A DNA stretch of 64,000 bases from Vishniacozyma victoriae (Eukaryota > Basidiomycota > Tremellomycetes > Tremellales > Bulleribasidiaceae): the NCBI GenBank assembly GCA_017654735.1, contig JADPYG010000088.1:1116001-1180000 (forward strand), written 5' to 3'. The notes under the pieces are model-generated. The model was given only the letters and a program-made list of their open reading frames with translations. It did not search any database and had not been told where the DNA came from. The translations under genes and the position numbers were made by a program. This document shows, piece after piece, positions 11,001 to 21,966 of the stretch (position 1 is the stretch's first letter; each line of letters starts with the position of its first letter).

Positions 11001-14000
11001 CTACTCGGCTTGCTCAAAGGTCCTCCAGACCAATTTCCTTAACCACCCCAAAACACCCTCACTACCCGTCTCCTCATCCCCCAGTAAAGTCATCAAATCC
11101 CCTACCAACTCTTTCAAATTCCCACCATTACCAAGAGACGTTCCCCGGTTCTTTTCTTCACCCATCTTGATATCCATATCATCCTGACTCTCTTGCGGTT
11201 CTATCGCATGTCGAGTGAAGATCTGGGCAGTCGAGAGCATCGCGCTGAGCTCGTAGATTGTGTAGAGGATTGGCCGGACCGAGGTAGTGGCTGGAGAACG
11301 GTCTAGGAGGGATGACATCGTGTTGCCAAGATCGTTAAGGATAGCAATAGGGTCGGTATGCATCGAGACTGTCTCGTCCTGAGTGTTAGCAAGCACGATA
11401 TCATGCGGATAGTCTAAGCTTACCTCGGACTGTAGGATCGTTTGCTCGAGCCTCTCACCATCCTTAAGCGCAGGCCAGACTCGGGTGAGATTGACCAAAG
11501 TCATTAACGCAGTCATCGTGGCTCTTAGCAGCCGCTCCACACGGGCGGCTATAACAGGTACCTTGGTCTGATCGAGCAAAGCGACCAGATCGATACCAGC
11601 CTGTCTGTTCGCCAGTGTATCGAGCTCTTCACTGAGGGAATGATGTTCCTCTTCTGAAGAAGGTACTATCGTCTGAGAGAGCTCGAGGGGATGTTCGAAT
11701 GCCTCTCTCATGCCACGTAGTAGTTCGACCAAAGGTGTGCCGATCGAGCTCAAGATACCGTCAGGTCCTCCGGTGACTGCTTGCGAGATACCGTAGAAGA
11801 TGTCGAGTGTGACTTGCATTTCGTCCAGCGCTGAGGTTGTCATGGGACCCTCGCCAGTCCAGGTAAGCGCTTTGAGCATTTGTTCGACCCCAACTCGGAT
11901 GAAAGGGGTAACTTCGGATCTCACAAATGAGTGCGTGTCTTGTAGCGAGGACAGTAAAGCCTTGACGACGAGTAACATCGAGTACCATGATCCGTGTATG
12001 GTGTACGGGGCGGTCTCGATAGGCGGGACGATTTGAGCATTCTCGGCAGCAAGGGCAATCCCATTGTCTGAGTACGCAGAAAGTACTCCAGAGACAGCGA
12101 GTTTCTCGGCAGAGAGCGGATTGGCAGCCAACGCAAGGTGAAGTAAGAGGACCAGCGGGATTTGAGAGGGAACAAACGATAATTGACCATTAGGTCCCGG
12201 TGTAGTCGATCCAAACACTTTTGTCCTCGTGATGATCTCGAGACTTCGGCCGATAAGATTGGTTTCCGACATCTTGTCGAGCCAAACGTGGGTGGAGACA
12301 ACCTTGATCATTCCGCACAATGATCCAATGACCAGGCCAAGATCGCCAGCGCAATCTTGCCCGCGCAGTACATTGTCGAGGATGGTATCAGCGGCTTCCA
12401 TGACGAATACGATGGCATCTTCGAGTAAAATGTCGACTCCCAGGTCAGGCTTGGGATGAGCTGCCAAGGATTGGAAGATAAGGAAGAGTATCCTCAATAT
12501 CGGTCGATGAATGGCGGGAATATCGGCATGTCGAAGCGAGCTGATCGGTGGGAAAGCAGAGCTTTCGACAATCCTCTTCAAGCCTTCGAGTAGTTCACGA
12601 AGTAGCGGCGTCTCGGTCTGATCATTCTCCGTGTCGAGCGCCGTTTCGAGTAGTGCAGATAGCAAGCTGAGCCTTTCAGCCTGAATGGCGAGCATCACAT
12701 CTCCCCCTCGATCTTCAGTAGCGAGCAGCTCAGCGACAGTGATCGAGGCTTTCAAGCAAGCTGTGGCTGCAAGACCATCTCCTTGCGTCCAGTATGATAT
12801 ACGCTCGATTAGCGAATGGAAGGATTTGGTGAGGGCGATATCGGCGTCCAGCATCGACCAGTTGAGATTAAACATATCAATCGCGAGGTTCGCAGTCGAT
12901 TGTTTCCTAGGATCAAAGGGTACGTTCGGCGTAGAATCTGGCACATCAGCGACAGTCTTCAGGCAGGTCGAGATACTCACCATATAAATATGTACTACCA
13001 TACTCCCTCTCCGCAGGTAAAGCAATAGTCTTCAAGCCCTTCAGACTCAAACCGCATTCTTGTAAATTGTGTAATTGCTCCTCATGCAAAAGAGGATCAC
13101 AGCTGGAATGACTAGCAAGAGCAGCAGCTTCCGTCAGATTCGAGGCGTTTCTGAACAAGCTCAAAACGACGCTTTGTGCCTTTGTTTCCGGTCCTTCATC
13201 CTCGACACTCAGACCCAGCTCGGTAGCAAGAAGTGTGGTAGCGTTCGCCTTGGCCTGAATGGAGTAAGCGTATTGCCAGATCCGAGCCGCGAAGTCATCG
13301 GCGTGCATAGATAGTTGGAATGTCGGTGGTGAAGGGACGAGTCGGTGCGAGATCTCGTAGACAGCTTCCCACAGATTGGGATGTTTGCGAATGATCGAGA
13401 TGGGTAGTGAGAGACTGGGACAATCTAGTACCGCTTGGGCAAAGGACAACACAGCAGCCATGACGTGAGGAGCCTCGATAAAAGAAGCTTGTTTGGTGAG
13501 AATGTAGTCGATGGCCGATTTGAGAACACCAGTAGCTTCACCTCCATCCTCGCATTTAACCACAGCAGTAGCGCTGCCTGTTTGAGTCACGAGGACAGTC
13601 GAAAGAAGTTGCCAAGCCGCAGCCTGAAGTTCGAGTGACTCGCTCTCGGCCGCAAGCTTGGACAATCGCTGGAAAGATTGCGATGGATCTCGCAGTAATC
13701 CAGCAACAGAAGGTCGTTTCGGGTCATGAGCAATACTCTCGAGATAGCTTCGTACAGTCTGGAGTGACAGCAGTGTCGTCATCGGTTGTGTTGAGGGCAG
13801 GTTCGTTAGATCCAGTAGGTAATCGAGCAGTTGCGTCTTTTGTGAAAGAGGTGAAACAACAGTCACGCCCATGATCGCATATGGCAGAGATGTCGTAGGG
13901 ATTTGAAGAGAGGAGGCGACTCGGAACAAACTTTGTAGCATGACCAAAGCCTTGTCGGCACTTTCGACGATCCACCTAGCTTCGCCCTCTCGATGTCGAG

Positions 14001-16758
14001 CGACCATTCCGCGTAATGTCGACGGTGCTTGGGTGATGATATCGACAATAGGGCGGTATGTCAATGGCGAAGCCTCAGAGATGAAGAGGTTGATGACACT
14101 CTGAGCGGTACTTGTGATATTATCGCTCCGTCTTGACAGAGGGTGGCGTAGTATCGTGAGATAGGTCTCAAAGACCAACGAGGCGATCTCGAATTTAGTA
14201 CCGATATGCTCGTATCGCCATCCGGGGAACAATGACCAGATATCGGTAAATACTATATGAAGAGCCGATGGGAGTACGAGATCCTCCTCCGAGTAGCTCG
14301 AGGAAGTCTCGACGAGCGAGACTACAAGACGTAAAAAGGCGACGGTGATAGAATGATCGCCTTTCTGGCTTGCATGCAAAAGGTTCGCAGCAGGTGACCT
14401 TTTTCGACCATATCCGCCAAAGAACGCCGAGGTCTTGAGGGCCTGCCAGGCGTTCGTCTCGGGCGCGACGACTAGGTTGGACAATAACTTGAGAGCATGC
14501 ACCGCCAGACTGGGATCGTAGCTAAGGTCGAAGCTAGTGAGGACACTCAGAGCGATCTCGACGAGGGGATGTACGCTGTACCCGGCTGGAGCAAGCACTC
14601 GTAGCAGCTCGATGGTGAGTGATGAAGAAGGTCGCAAAGCAGCTGCGAGGAACAGGAAGCCAGAAGACAAAACGTCGGTTGAAGAGGGTGGCTGTGTTCC
14701 GCTGTATAGATCGGCGACACTGAGCTGTATCGTGCCTTCTGATGGCGCGGCTGTAGGGGATGGAGGAAGTCCCGAAGCGGCCCGCATGGACTCCACAAGC
14801 AGCTTCCAGCCAGGCATCGTAACATTCCAAGTGATGACTGGTGGTAGATCATCGCCGGTCAGACGAATACCGGTAGTACCCCGAGGAATATCGAGTCCAC
14901 CCGGCAAGGAGATCGGCTGTGTGGACCGGACCATCTTCCTGCCCGTCTGGTCGACACCGATCAATGTGTAGGCGGAAGAGGGAGTAACGAAAGTAGCGTT
15001 GGAAAAGCTGTTGAGATAATCGCAAGCATGATGTATGGGATCGAGGCCAAAGAGAGATTCAGCGACCATATCGTTGATGTCTGGTACGGCCAGAGCTCGA
15101 AGGACATCGAGGAGTCCGCTTGGTTGGAAGGGGTATCGGGATTGATCGAGGACCGCTCGACGGATTTCAACTGGATAGTCGACTTGCCAAAAGTCGGAAC
15201 ATAGCATGAGTTGAGTTCCAGGAGAGCCCTGCAAATCAGCACGACGGTATGGGTCCAAGCTGACTTGACTCACCTGACCAAAGGTGAGCTCCCATGCTCG
15301 GTGCAGACCAGCCTGATCTGGGATATTTTCCACATTCAGTAGCTCTGTCATGCCGACAAGCATATCTGAAAGTCAGCAATGAGATGATGTCCGTGTACGT
15401 ACCTTTGAAGAGCCGTCTCCGATTGGTGGCTTTCCGATTGGGAACGCTATTGATGTCCTCGTCTTCGGAAGAAGTGAACAGAGGTCCAGTCAAGATCCTC
15501 TCTATCCAGCCGAACAACGCAAGCCTGCCGTCGAACGCTCGAGAAGCGATCTCTTGATACGGTGTGGCATCTTCCCCTTGGGAGAAGGAAGGAGCAAGGT
15601 TGGCCGGTAAACAACGCAAGGTGATTGACCAGGCGAGGCAGAGAAGCGAGATGGGCGAGCTTTCATCGTGATGTACGACTTTCGTGTCCTCGTCATATTC
15701 TCCCTCGGACGCGTCAATGATTAGTTGATGGACGAATTCGATGTGTGCTTTCGACCCTAGTAGAGATCCTTCCTCCGGGTCCGAGGGCGAGAGGGCGCTA
15801 GAGACCGACATGGCTTCGATGGCGATGAGAATGAGATTGTCTCGTATACGGTCCTGAAGAACATCGCATTCAGAGTCGGCTTCCCAATATTGTCGTGTGG
15901 CCTGCATGGTCCCGAAAGATGATAGCAGTGTTCCACGAATCAGGGCGTGGGATGTAGCGGCTTTGCGGTCGGGTGTTTGGACGAGGACGATAAATAGGAG
16001 TTGAAGGATGACGACCTGAAGCTGGAGGTAGTGTTTGGCCCTATTCATCAGCTCAGAGGGCACATGACGGGTTGATTTACCAGAACAATGGGTACTCTGC
16101 CCTTCGCTGTCCTTCCAAAGATTTCTGCGCTAGACCGCTGAAGGCTTTAAAGAGACTTTCAATCATCTGTTCCGAGTCTTCCATAATCCTGTCCCTCAGA
16201 CCGCCGGACATCTCACTCCAATCCTGCTCCCCGACTCCTGTACTCAAAAGTAAGATGTTGACTGTGATCTCGGCAACAGCCAGTGTCTCCTCCGACCACC
16301 ATGCCAAAACCCTCACCAACCGACCATCGTCCGCAGAAGCTCTATCATCGTCCAATGAATGCAGTTCGTATGATTTGCAGATGATAAGCGCATCGTTCAG
16401 ACTGATGTCGGCTTTCTGAGCTAGTTTCTCGGCTAGTGTACTAAGAGCATCGTCGACTTCGAATGTAGTTGATGTTCCTGGGATAGTGATACTGCCAGCT
16501 CCGGACCGCGTGTTCTTGGAAGCACCATAGGGTTTGAATGGTTGCCATGGACTCCGTAGTCGTTCCAGATGTGTGCTCGAGAGGAGCTTGTCTAGTTTGG
16601 CAGTAGAGATGATTGATTCGTTTTCAGGTTGGAGGAGGGTGTTTCGTATAGTCGTGAGGGGACTATTGGTGAGGTCAGTATTCTCCAGAAGATACAAGAG
16701 CTTACATGAGGTAGTCATTGGGCGTAAGATCCGAGCCTGATGCTACGGGCTGTACCAT
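11001..16758 (-). CDS. NUP188: Nucleoporin Nup188-like, inner ring of the nuclear pore
   Basis: Large alpha-solenoid nucleoporin of about 1,900 residues. Nup188 is part of the inner ring scaffold with Nic96 and Nup192. The first exon is short: ATG at 16758 (MVQPVASGSDLTPNDYL), intron to about 16675, then helical repeats. Residues near ALSTLAEKLAQKADISLNDALIICKSY resemble the Nup188 N-terminal solenoid. The block CSDFWQVDYPVEIRRAVLDQSRYPFQP..LLDVLRAL (about 15215-15100) is a recognised Nup188 signature just before the inserted SH3-like domain (GLDIPRGTTGIRL). Long hydrophobic helices continue to the TAG at 11001-11003. Introns near 16070, 15400-15365, 15260, 12980 and 11420. The size and signature block favour Nup188 over the related Nup192. 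Confidence 0.78.
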
Positions 16759-16970
16759 TATGAGTATAGGCTATCTACAGACTACAGGTCAACAATTCCA
16801 GGTTGTAATGTACCAAAGACAGTCACCTTAGCTTGAATCCAGGCACGATTAGTCTTTTGATTATTTCATCAGTTAATTAAATTAGTATTTACTCCCAGAA
16901 AGTCAATAGGAACGGTTAATAGCAAGAAGAAGGAGATCGCCCAATGACGTTGACGACGTTTAACTACACA

Positions 16971-16976
16971 TATAAA
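16971..16976 (+). promoter_or_regulatory. TATA box candidate for HEM15
   Basis: TATAAA at 16971-16976 lies 72 bp before the HEM15 start codon in the 289-bp divergent promoter shared with NUP188. It is preceded by a CRE-like TGACGTTGACGACG at about 16945-16959. Position and sequence fit a core promoter; not proven. Confidence 0.45.
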
Positions 16977-17047
16977 GTGATCGCCTCTACTACTCTAGAT
17001 ACATTCACGGAACATCACACGCGACTAGACCAAGCACATCAATCACG

Positions 17048-18466
17048 ATGAGCTCAGCATTAACACGGACCGCTAGGTCAGCAGTCGCTTCGACTTCTCG
17101 AGCGACATTACGCCGATCGATGGCTACAGTGACTAGCGGCGTAGGATCTGCCCCTACCAAGGCGTGAGTCAATCTCCAGTGGGCAAGGGTGATGTGGCTG
17201 ATCAGCAGACCTACAGGAGTGGTCATGATGAACATGGGAGGTCCATCAACAGTATGTATTTTGCCGCGAGCTCTTGAGCCGCAAAGCTGACGAGCAGATC
17301 CCAGAAGTCCATGATTTCCTATCTCGACTATTCCACGATCACGACCTGATCCCTCTACCTTTCCAATCAATCTTGGCACCTTACATTGCCCGCCGCCGGA
17401 CGCCTAAGATCGAAAAGCAATACACCGCAATCGGAGGCGGATCGCCGATTTTGAAATGGACAAAGTTGCAAGGAAAAGAAATGTGTGAACTCTTGGACGA
17501 GCTTAATCCTGAATCGGCACCTCATAAACCCTATGTCGCTTTCCGATATGCCAAGCCTCTTACTGAAGATATGTTGGCGGAGATGAAGAAGGATGGAGTC
17601 AAGAGGGCTGTCGCGTTCTCGCAGTACCCCCAGTACAGTTGTTCGACTACTGGAAGTAGTTTGAACGAGTTGTATGCTCAGAGCGCCAAGGAAGGAGGTA
17701 TCGAGTGGAGTGTCTTGGACAGGTGGCCTACACACCCTGGACTCGTTGATGTAAGTCATGAACTGTAACGGTTGAGTTTCGCTGATATTAGGCCGTCGCC
17801 CACAACATCAGGAAGGCGTTGGAGAAATACCCAGTTGAGACACGAGACAAGGTCATCTTGCTCTTCTCGGCTCACTCTCTACCGATGGAGATTGTCAAGT
17901 ACGTTTGCCATCTCATGTCGTGATCAGAACTGACAGCTTAGCCGAGGTGACCCATACACACCAGAAGTCGCCGCCACTGTCCATGCAGTCATGACCAAGT
18001 TGGGCTTTTCGAACCCATACCGTCTATCTTGGCAATCTCAGGTCGGACCCAAAGCATGGCAGGGACCTCAGACTTCTGACTCTGTCGAGGGACTCGCCAA
18101 GAGGGGACATAAGGATGTCTGCCTGATCCCAATTGCATTCACCTCGGACCACATTGAGACTCTATACGAGCTGGATATCGAGATTCAAGAGGAGGCTGAA
18201 AAGGTACGTTCATCCATTGCTTTGGGAATGCGGTACTGATGGGATAGCTTGGCATGACTCTTACTAGGGCAGAGAGCATGAACGATAGTCCAATCTTTAT
18301 CCGCGCAATTGCGGATCTCGTCTCGAACCACTTGAAGGACTATGAATCAGGAAACATTGGCGCAACATCAAGGCAACTCGGACTCCGATGTCCTCAGTGC
18401 ACAAACCCCAAGTGTGGAAAGACGAAGGAGTGGCTCAGTACCGGAGGTCAGGCTTTACAGGTATAG
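17048..18466 (+). CDS. HEM15: Ferrochelatase, mitochondrial
   Basis: Inserts Fe2+ into protoporphyrin IX, the last step of haem synthesis, at the matrix side of the mitochondrial inner membrane. The N-terminus is rich in Ser, Ala, Arg and Thr without acids (presequence-like), then [56 protein letters not shown], the active-site region [34 protein letters not shown] and [18 protein letters not shown] are all family blocks. The C-terminus [16 protein letters not shown] carries cysteines placed like those binding the [2Fe-2S] cluster in animal enzymes. Short introns near 17165-17208, 17252-17297, 17752-17792, 17898-17941 and 18204-18248. Converges on the ZNHIT2-like gene with 59 bp between stops. 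Confidence 0.95.
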
Positions 18467-18525
18467 ATCTGTAGCATGATATTGAAGCATATGCATTATG
18501 ATAATCGCATTGATAGTTTTGTAGT

Positions 18526-19962
18526 TTACAACAATAGGTGATCACGTGATGGCTCCTCCAATTCCGATCCCTCTTCACCCAGCTCCGCCTGCAATCTCTC
18601 CACTTCTTTCCGCAGCTCATCCTCGATTCCAAGCCAATCCTGTCGTTCAAGCTGCCGCAGTGCAGCAAGATAGAACAAAACTTTCTTCCCCGCCGGACCT
18701 ACTTTCGCTCGAGAGAAGAGATGATACAGATCAGACAAGACGAGATGTATGCGAGGCGGATCCGTCGTTATTGGGGGATGTACGAGCGGTGATAAGCTAT
18801 CAAGCAGTCTAATAAGGATCTCCGTGCTCGGTGTAGACTCCTGAGAGTCAGCGCCTTTTATAAGGATTAGTAGTGGAGACGTACCTGGCCTTCTCCTATA
18901 CGCTCCCATATACTGGAGTAGGCTTCTCTGGTGGTCGTATACCGAATTGTCGATTTCTGGTCTACCAGAAATGGGACCAGCCTCGAGAGTTCAGCCTTGA
19001 GTTCCGCAGTCTCGACACCTGAGTCTTTGAGGTAATGATCGTCGAGCGATGGAAGGCGGAATGAGAGTAAAGTATGCAGATAGGCCACACTGGTTGTCAG
19101 TCTTGTTGAATATAGAGCAATGGGCCATGAACATACCAAATTGCCAGTGCATTGTAGACCAGTTTCCTACCCACTCCTTCTGGCGGTGTAATGCCCATCA
19201 TGATCTGCTCCGACACTGACTCCGGCTCTTCGGCGTACTCCAGCTCGTCCTCCTCTTCATCTAGTTCATCTTTGATCTCTGAGTTCTCCCACCAAGGAAG
19301 TACCGCTGGCAGTATCGCTCCAGCTTCCTCATTCTCCTTGGCGAATTCCAGCAATTCCCTCCCTGCCTCCGAATCCGGATCTCGAATGGCAGCTATAAAA
19401 GCATCCCGGTGTTCTTGCGGCAGCAAATGAAATAGCTTATTAGAATCGATGTTCTCTATTTGTAAGCTTCCCTTGTCATAGACAACATACCTAGATCAAT
19501 ATCTCTTAACCGCCTTTCTAGCTCATCTTCCTCATCGTCTTCATTGTCAAGCCCTAGACTCTCCTCAGGACCACCCTCACCTGCTTGACCTTCGAACCGG
19601 CGGAGCATCTCCATCATTGCTTTCTTATCGTCCATACCCGCTTGTGGATCCGAGGCGATTTGCTCCATCACTGTAGTCTTGTAGAATGATTCTGAGCATT
19701 GTGTGTGGTTCTATTCATCAGAAACTCTACCGGTGATAGACATACTTTATCTCGGAAACATTCAAGGGAACAGTATACTAAATTACATCTTGGACAAGTA
19801 TATTTCCCCTCTGCCCTACGACACCTGGGTTATCAGCTCTATCGAAGCTGGTTGAACAATCTGAGAAGCTTACACACCACATGTCCTTGCCTGACCTTTC
19901 GTCCTACCAGGCTTTGGGACTGAGAAAGGCAATCTAATCTGCCTTGGTTTTGGTTGATTCAT
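18526..19962 (-). CDS. HIT-type zinc finger protein, ZNHIT2-like
   Basis: The spliced N-terminus contains a full HIT zinc finger: Cys28-x2-Cys31, Cys40-x2-Cys43, Cys48-x3-Cys52, His58 and Cys61, reached through two short introns (about 19870-19822 and 19732-19698). An acidic linker (DEEDELERRLRD) follows, then a helical region with LFHLLPQEHRDAFIAAIRDP and WWENSEIKDELDEEEDE, and a leucine-rich C-terminal half. This order (HIT finger first, then a long helical domain) fits ZNHIT2, which works with R2TP/HSP90 in assembling snRNP and polymerase complexes. Start ATG at 19962. Only 139 bp separate it from the divergent WDR89-like gene. The finger is certain; the ZNHIT2 subfamily is likely but not certain. 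Confidence 0.75.
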
Positions 19963-20101
19963 AATATACTCACTCGACTGAAATTACTGCCCAGCCAACA
20001 GTAGGAGTCATGTCGCCGTGCCTTAATTCATCATCTGAAATCTTGGGATTGGAACCTCCCTGTTAAGGTATTCATACTCATACTCGAAACGCACACGTAT
20101 C

Positions 20102-21645
20102 ATGTCTACCCCGACGGCTTACGCCACTCTCTCCAATGCCATTCCAGGCAAACCATACATCCTTTCTATTACTCCCCTACCCTCTTCATCCCACTTGATT
20201 CTCCGTCACCCATCTTCCGACCTTACAATCGTCGACAACCAGACTCTACAGGCTGTCGATAAATTCGCAGGCGGTCATGATGGGAATGTAATGGATGTGA
20301 AAGCTGATGGAGCTGTATGGAGTGGTGCAAAAGATGCTGCTGTCATCAGATGGGATGAGAGGAGTCGAAGACCTGCTACCAAGCTCAAGGGTACGTGCGT
20401 TGACATGACTCAAGCTGATGGAAAGCGTTTGTGAGGAAACCATTACCTGTGCTTTCAATTGCTTCGAGTGAGAGGGATCATTTGATCATGGCTGGTACAG
20501 AGCTGTTATCGTCTGAAGCACATATTATCTTCTGGTAAGCTACTCCTGAGTACAGTGCAAGCTGATATGAAGGGATACACGTTCAACGAAAGAACCGGTT
20601 TACATCCACTCCTCCACCCATTCAGACGATATCACCCACCTCTCCCTTCTTCCATCTACATCTACATACCTCCCTCGCTCAGCTGATCGTCCATTACCCG
20701 ACCAACTCCTTCTCTCAGCTTCAACAGATGGGTTAGTAGCCTTAAGTGACCTAAAAGAATCAGATGAGGATGAAGCTGTTCAAAGTGCAGAGAACTTTGG
20801 GCAGAGCATAGCCCAAGCTGGATTTTATGAACATAAAAGAAAGATGAGAGCTTGGGGCAGGAGTGATATGGATGCAGTTGGTATTTGGGGTATTGGGAAG
20901 GGCGAGGAGGATGATATCGAGGTAAGCCCCTATACTATAGGACATACCATATGAAACGTGATCAAAGCTGACTTTTCAGCTGCAGGATCTTGTTGCCTAT
21001 GACACGGAGAAGTTTAGATCAAGAGAGTTTGCCCTGCCAAAGACTGGCGCTTCGACGACCCGTACAGCACAAGAAGAGAGGGATGGGAAGAATGCAAAGC
21101 TCAAGTCCGACTACCTCATCAACGTCATCCCCTCCCTAGGTATCAGCTCAGACAGTCAGCCCATGGCAGCCGTCGGCACGAATGAGTAAGTACCTCGATT
21201 ACTGGGGGAGATGTCAAAACTAATGAGCAGGGGAGATATCGTCCTAATGCATGGTTCCACCGATACATACCATCCCTCAGCATACTTCCTTACCAACCCA
21301 AACCCAAGTGTCGGGCACAAAGACGTAGTCCGAGCCCTATACCACGACGTACAAAATCAAGCACTCTACACAGGTTCCGAAGATGGCGTAATTTCAGGCT
21401 GGTCCCTCGCCAGTCTTCCCGAGAGGTTGCGGGTGGGAGACAAAGATCTGGACGATGCGGAAGACATGGATGACGACGATTCCGACGACGGAACGGAAGA
21501 AAGTGAAATAGAGTCGGAACAAAGTGACGGGATGGATGTCGATGAAGATGAGCAGGAGCGAGGGCCTAGGGACGGACCTATCATTGGAGGTGGGCAGGGT
21601 CCGGACCGTAGGGAGAGGAACAAGGGGCGTACGAGGCCTTACTAG
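20102..21645 (+). CDS. WD40 repeat protein, WDR89-like
   Basis: WD40 protein with the pattern of human WDR89: a short propeller with AGGHDGNVMDVKADGAVWSG, IIFWDTRSTKEPVYIHSSTHSDDITHLSL, and LLLSASTDGLVALSDLKESDEDEA, followed by an internal acidic/charged insert and a last repeat, VGHKDVVRALYHDVQNQALYTGSEDGVISGWSL. The C-terminus is very acidic (DDAEDMDDDDSDDGTEESE..) and ends with a basic Arg-rich tail. Introns near 20391-20429, 20536-20574, 20921-20981 and 21186-21232. Stop TAG at 21643-21645. The molecular role of WDR89 is not well defined, so function is left open. The 3' end is partly duplicated just downstream (see 21646-21937). Confidence 0.7.
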
Positions 21646-21937
21646 CTCCCTGAACCCAAGAGATCTGGTAAGATATACATGCTATAATGCGATATGAATG
21701 CTCTCTACTTTGGTTTCTAGCTCGTGATTACGGATGAGAGTGAGATCAAGACGGAGAAGGCAGCAAGCTGTAGATGAAGATGCGGAGAGGGGACCGAGCG
21801 ATGCGCTCGCCAGAGTGCGGATCATCGAGAAGACTCCGAGGGGCATATGAGGCCATACTAGCCGCACAACAATCAAGAAATTGACAAGATGTACATGCTA
21901 TAATGCTATATGAGTAATACCTACTTCGATGTCTAGG
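21646..21937 (+). pseudogene. Diverged tandem copy of the WDR89-like gene's 3' end and 3' UTR
   Basis: Sequence after the WDR89-like stop repeats the end of that gene. GAGGCC(T/A)TACTAG occurs at 21633-21645 and 21849-21861, and TACATGCTATAATGC at 21676-21690 and 21892-21906, both at an offset of exactly 216 bp. Weaker similarity extends upstream: the acidic-tail coding motif TGT(C/A)GATGAAGATG is at 21537 and 21769 with a different offset, so indels have occurred. The second copy keeps a coding-like stretch but lies behind the first stop, so it is probably an untranslated decayed duplicate, or 3' UTR. It reaches to about 30 bp from the stop codon of the convergent KRE6-like gene. Confidence 0.6.
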
Positions 21938-21966
21938 CGGAGAATACATAGTGTATATGACATGGT

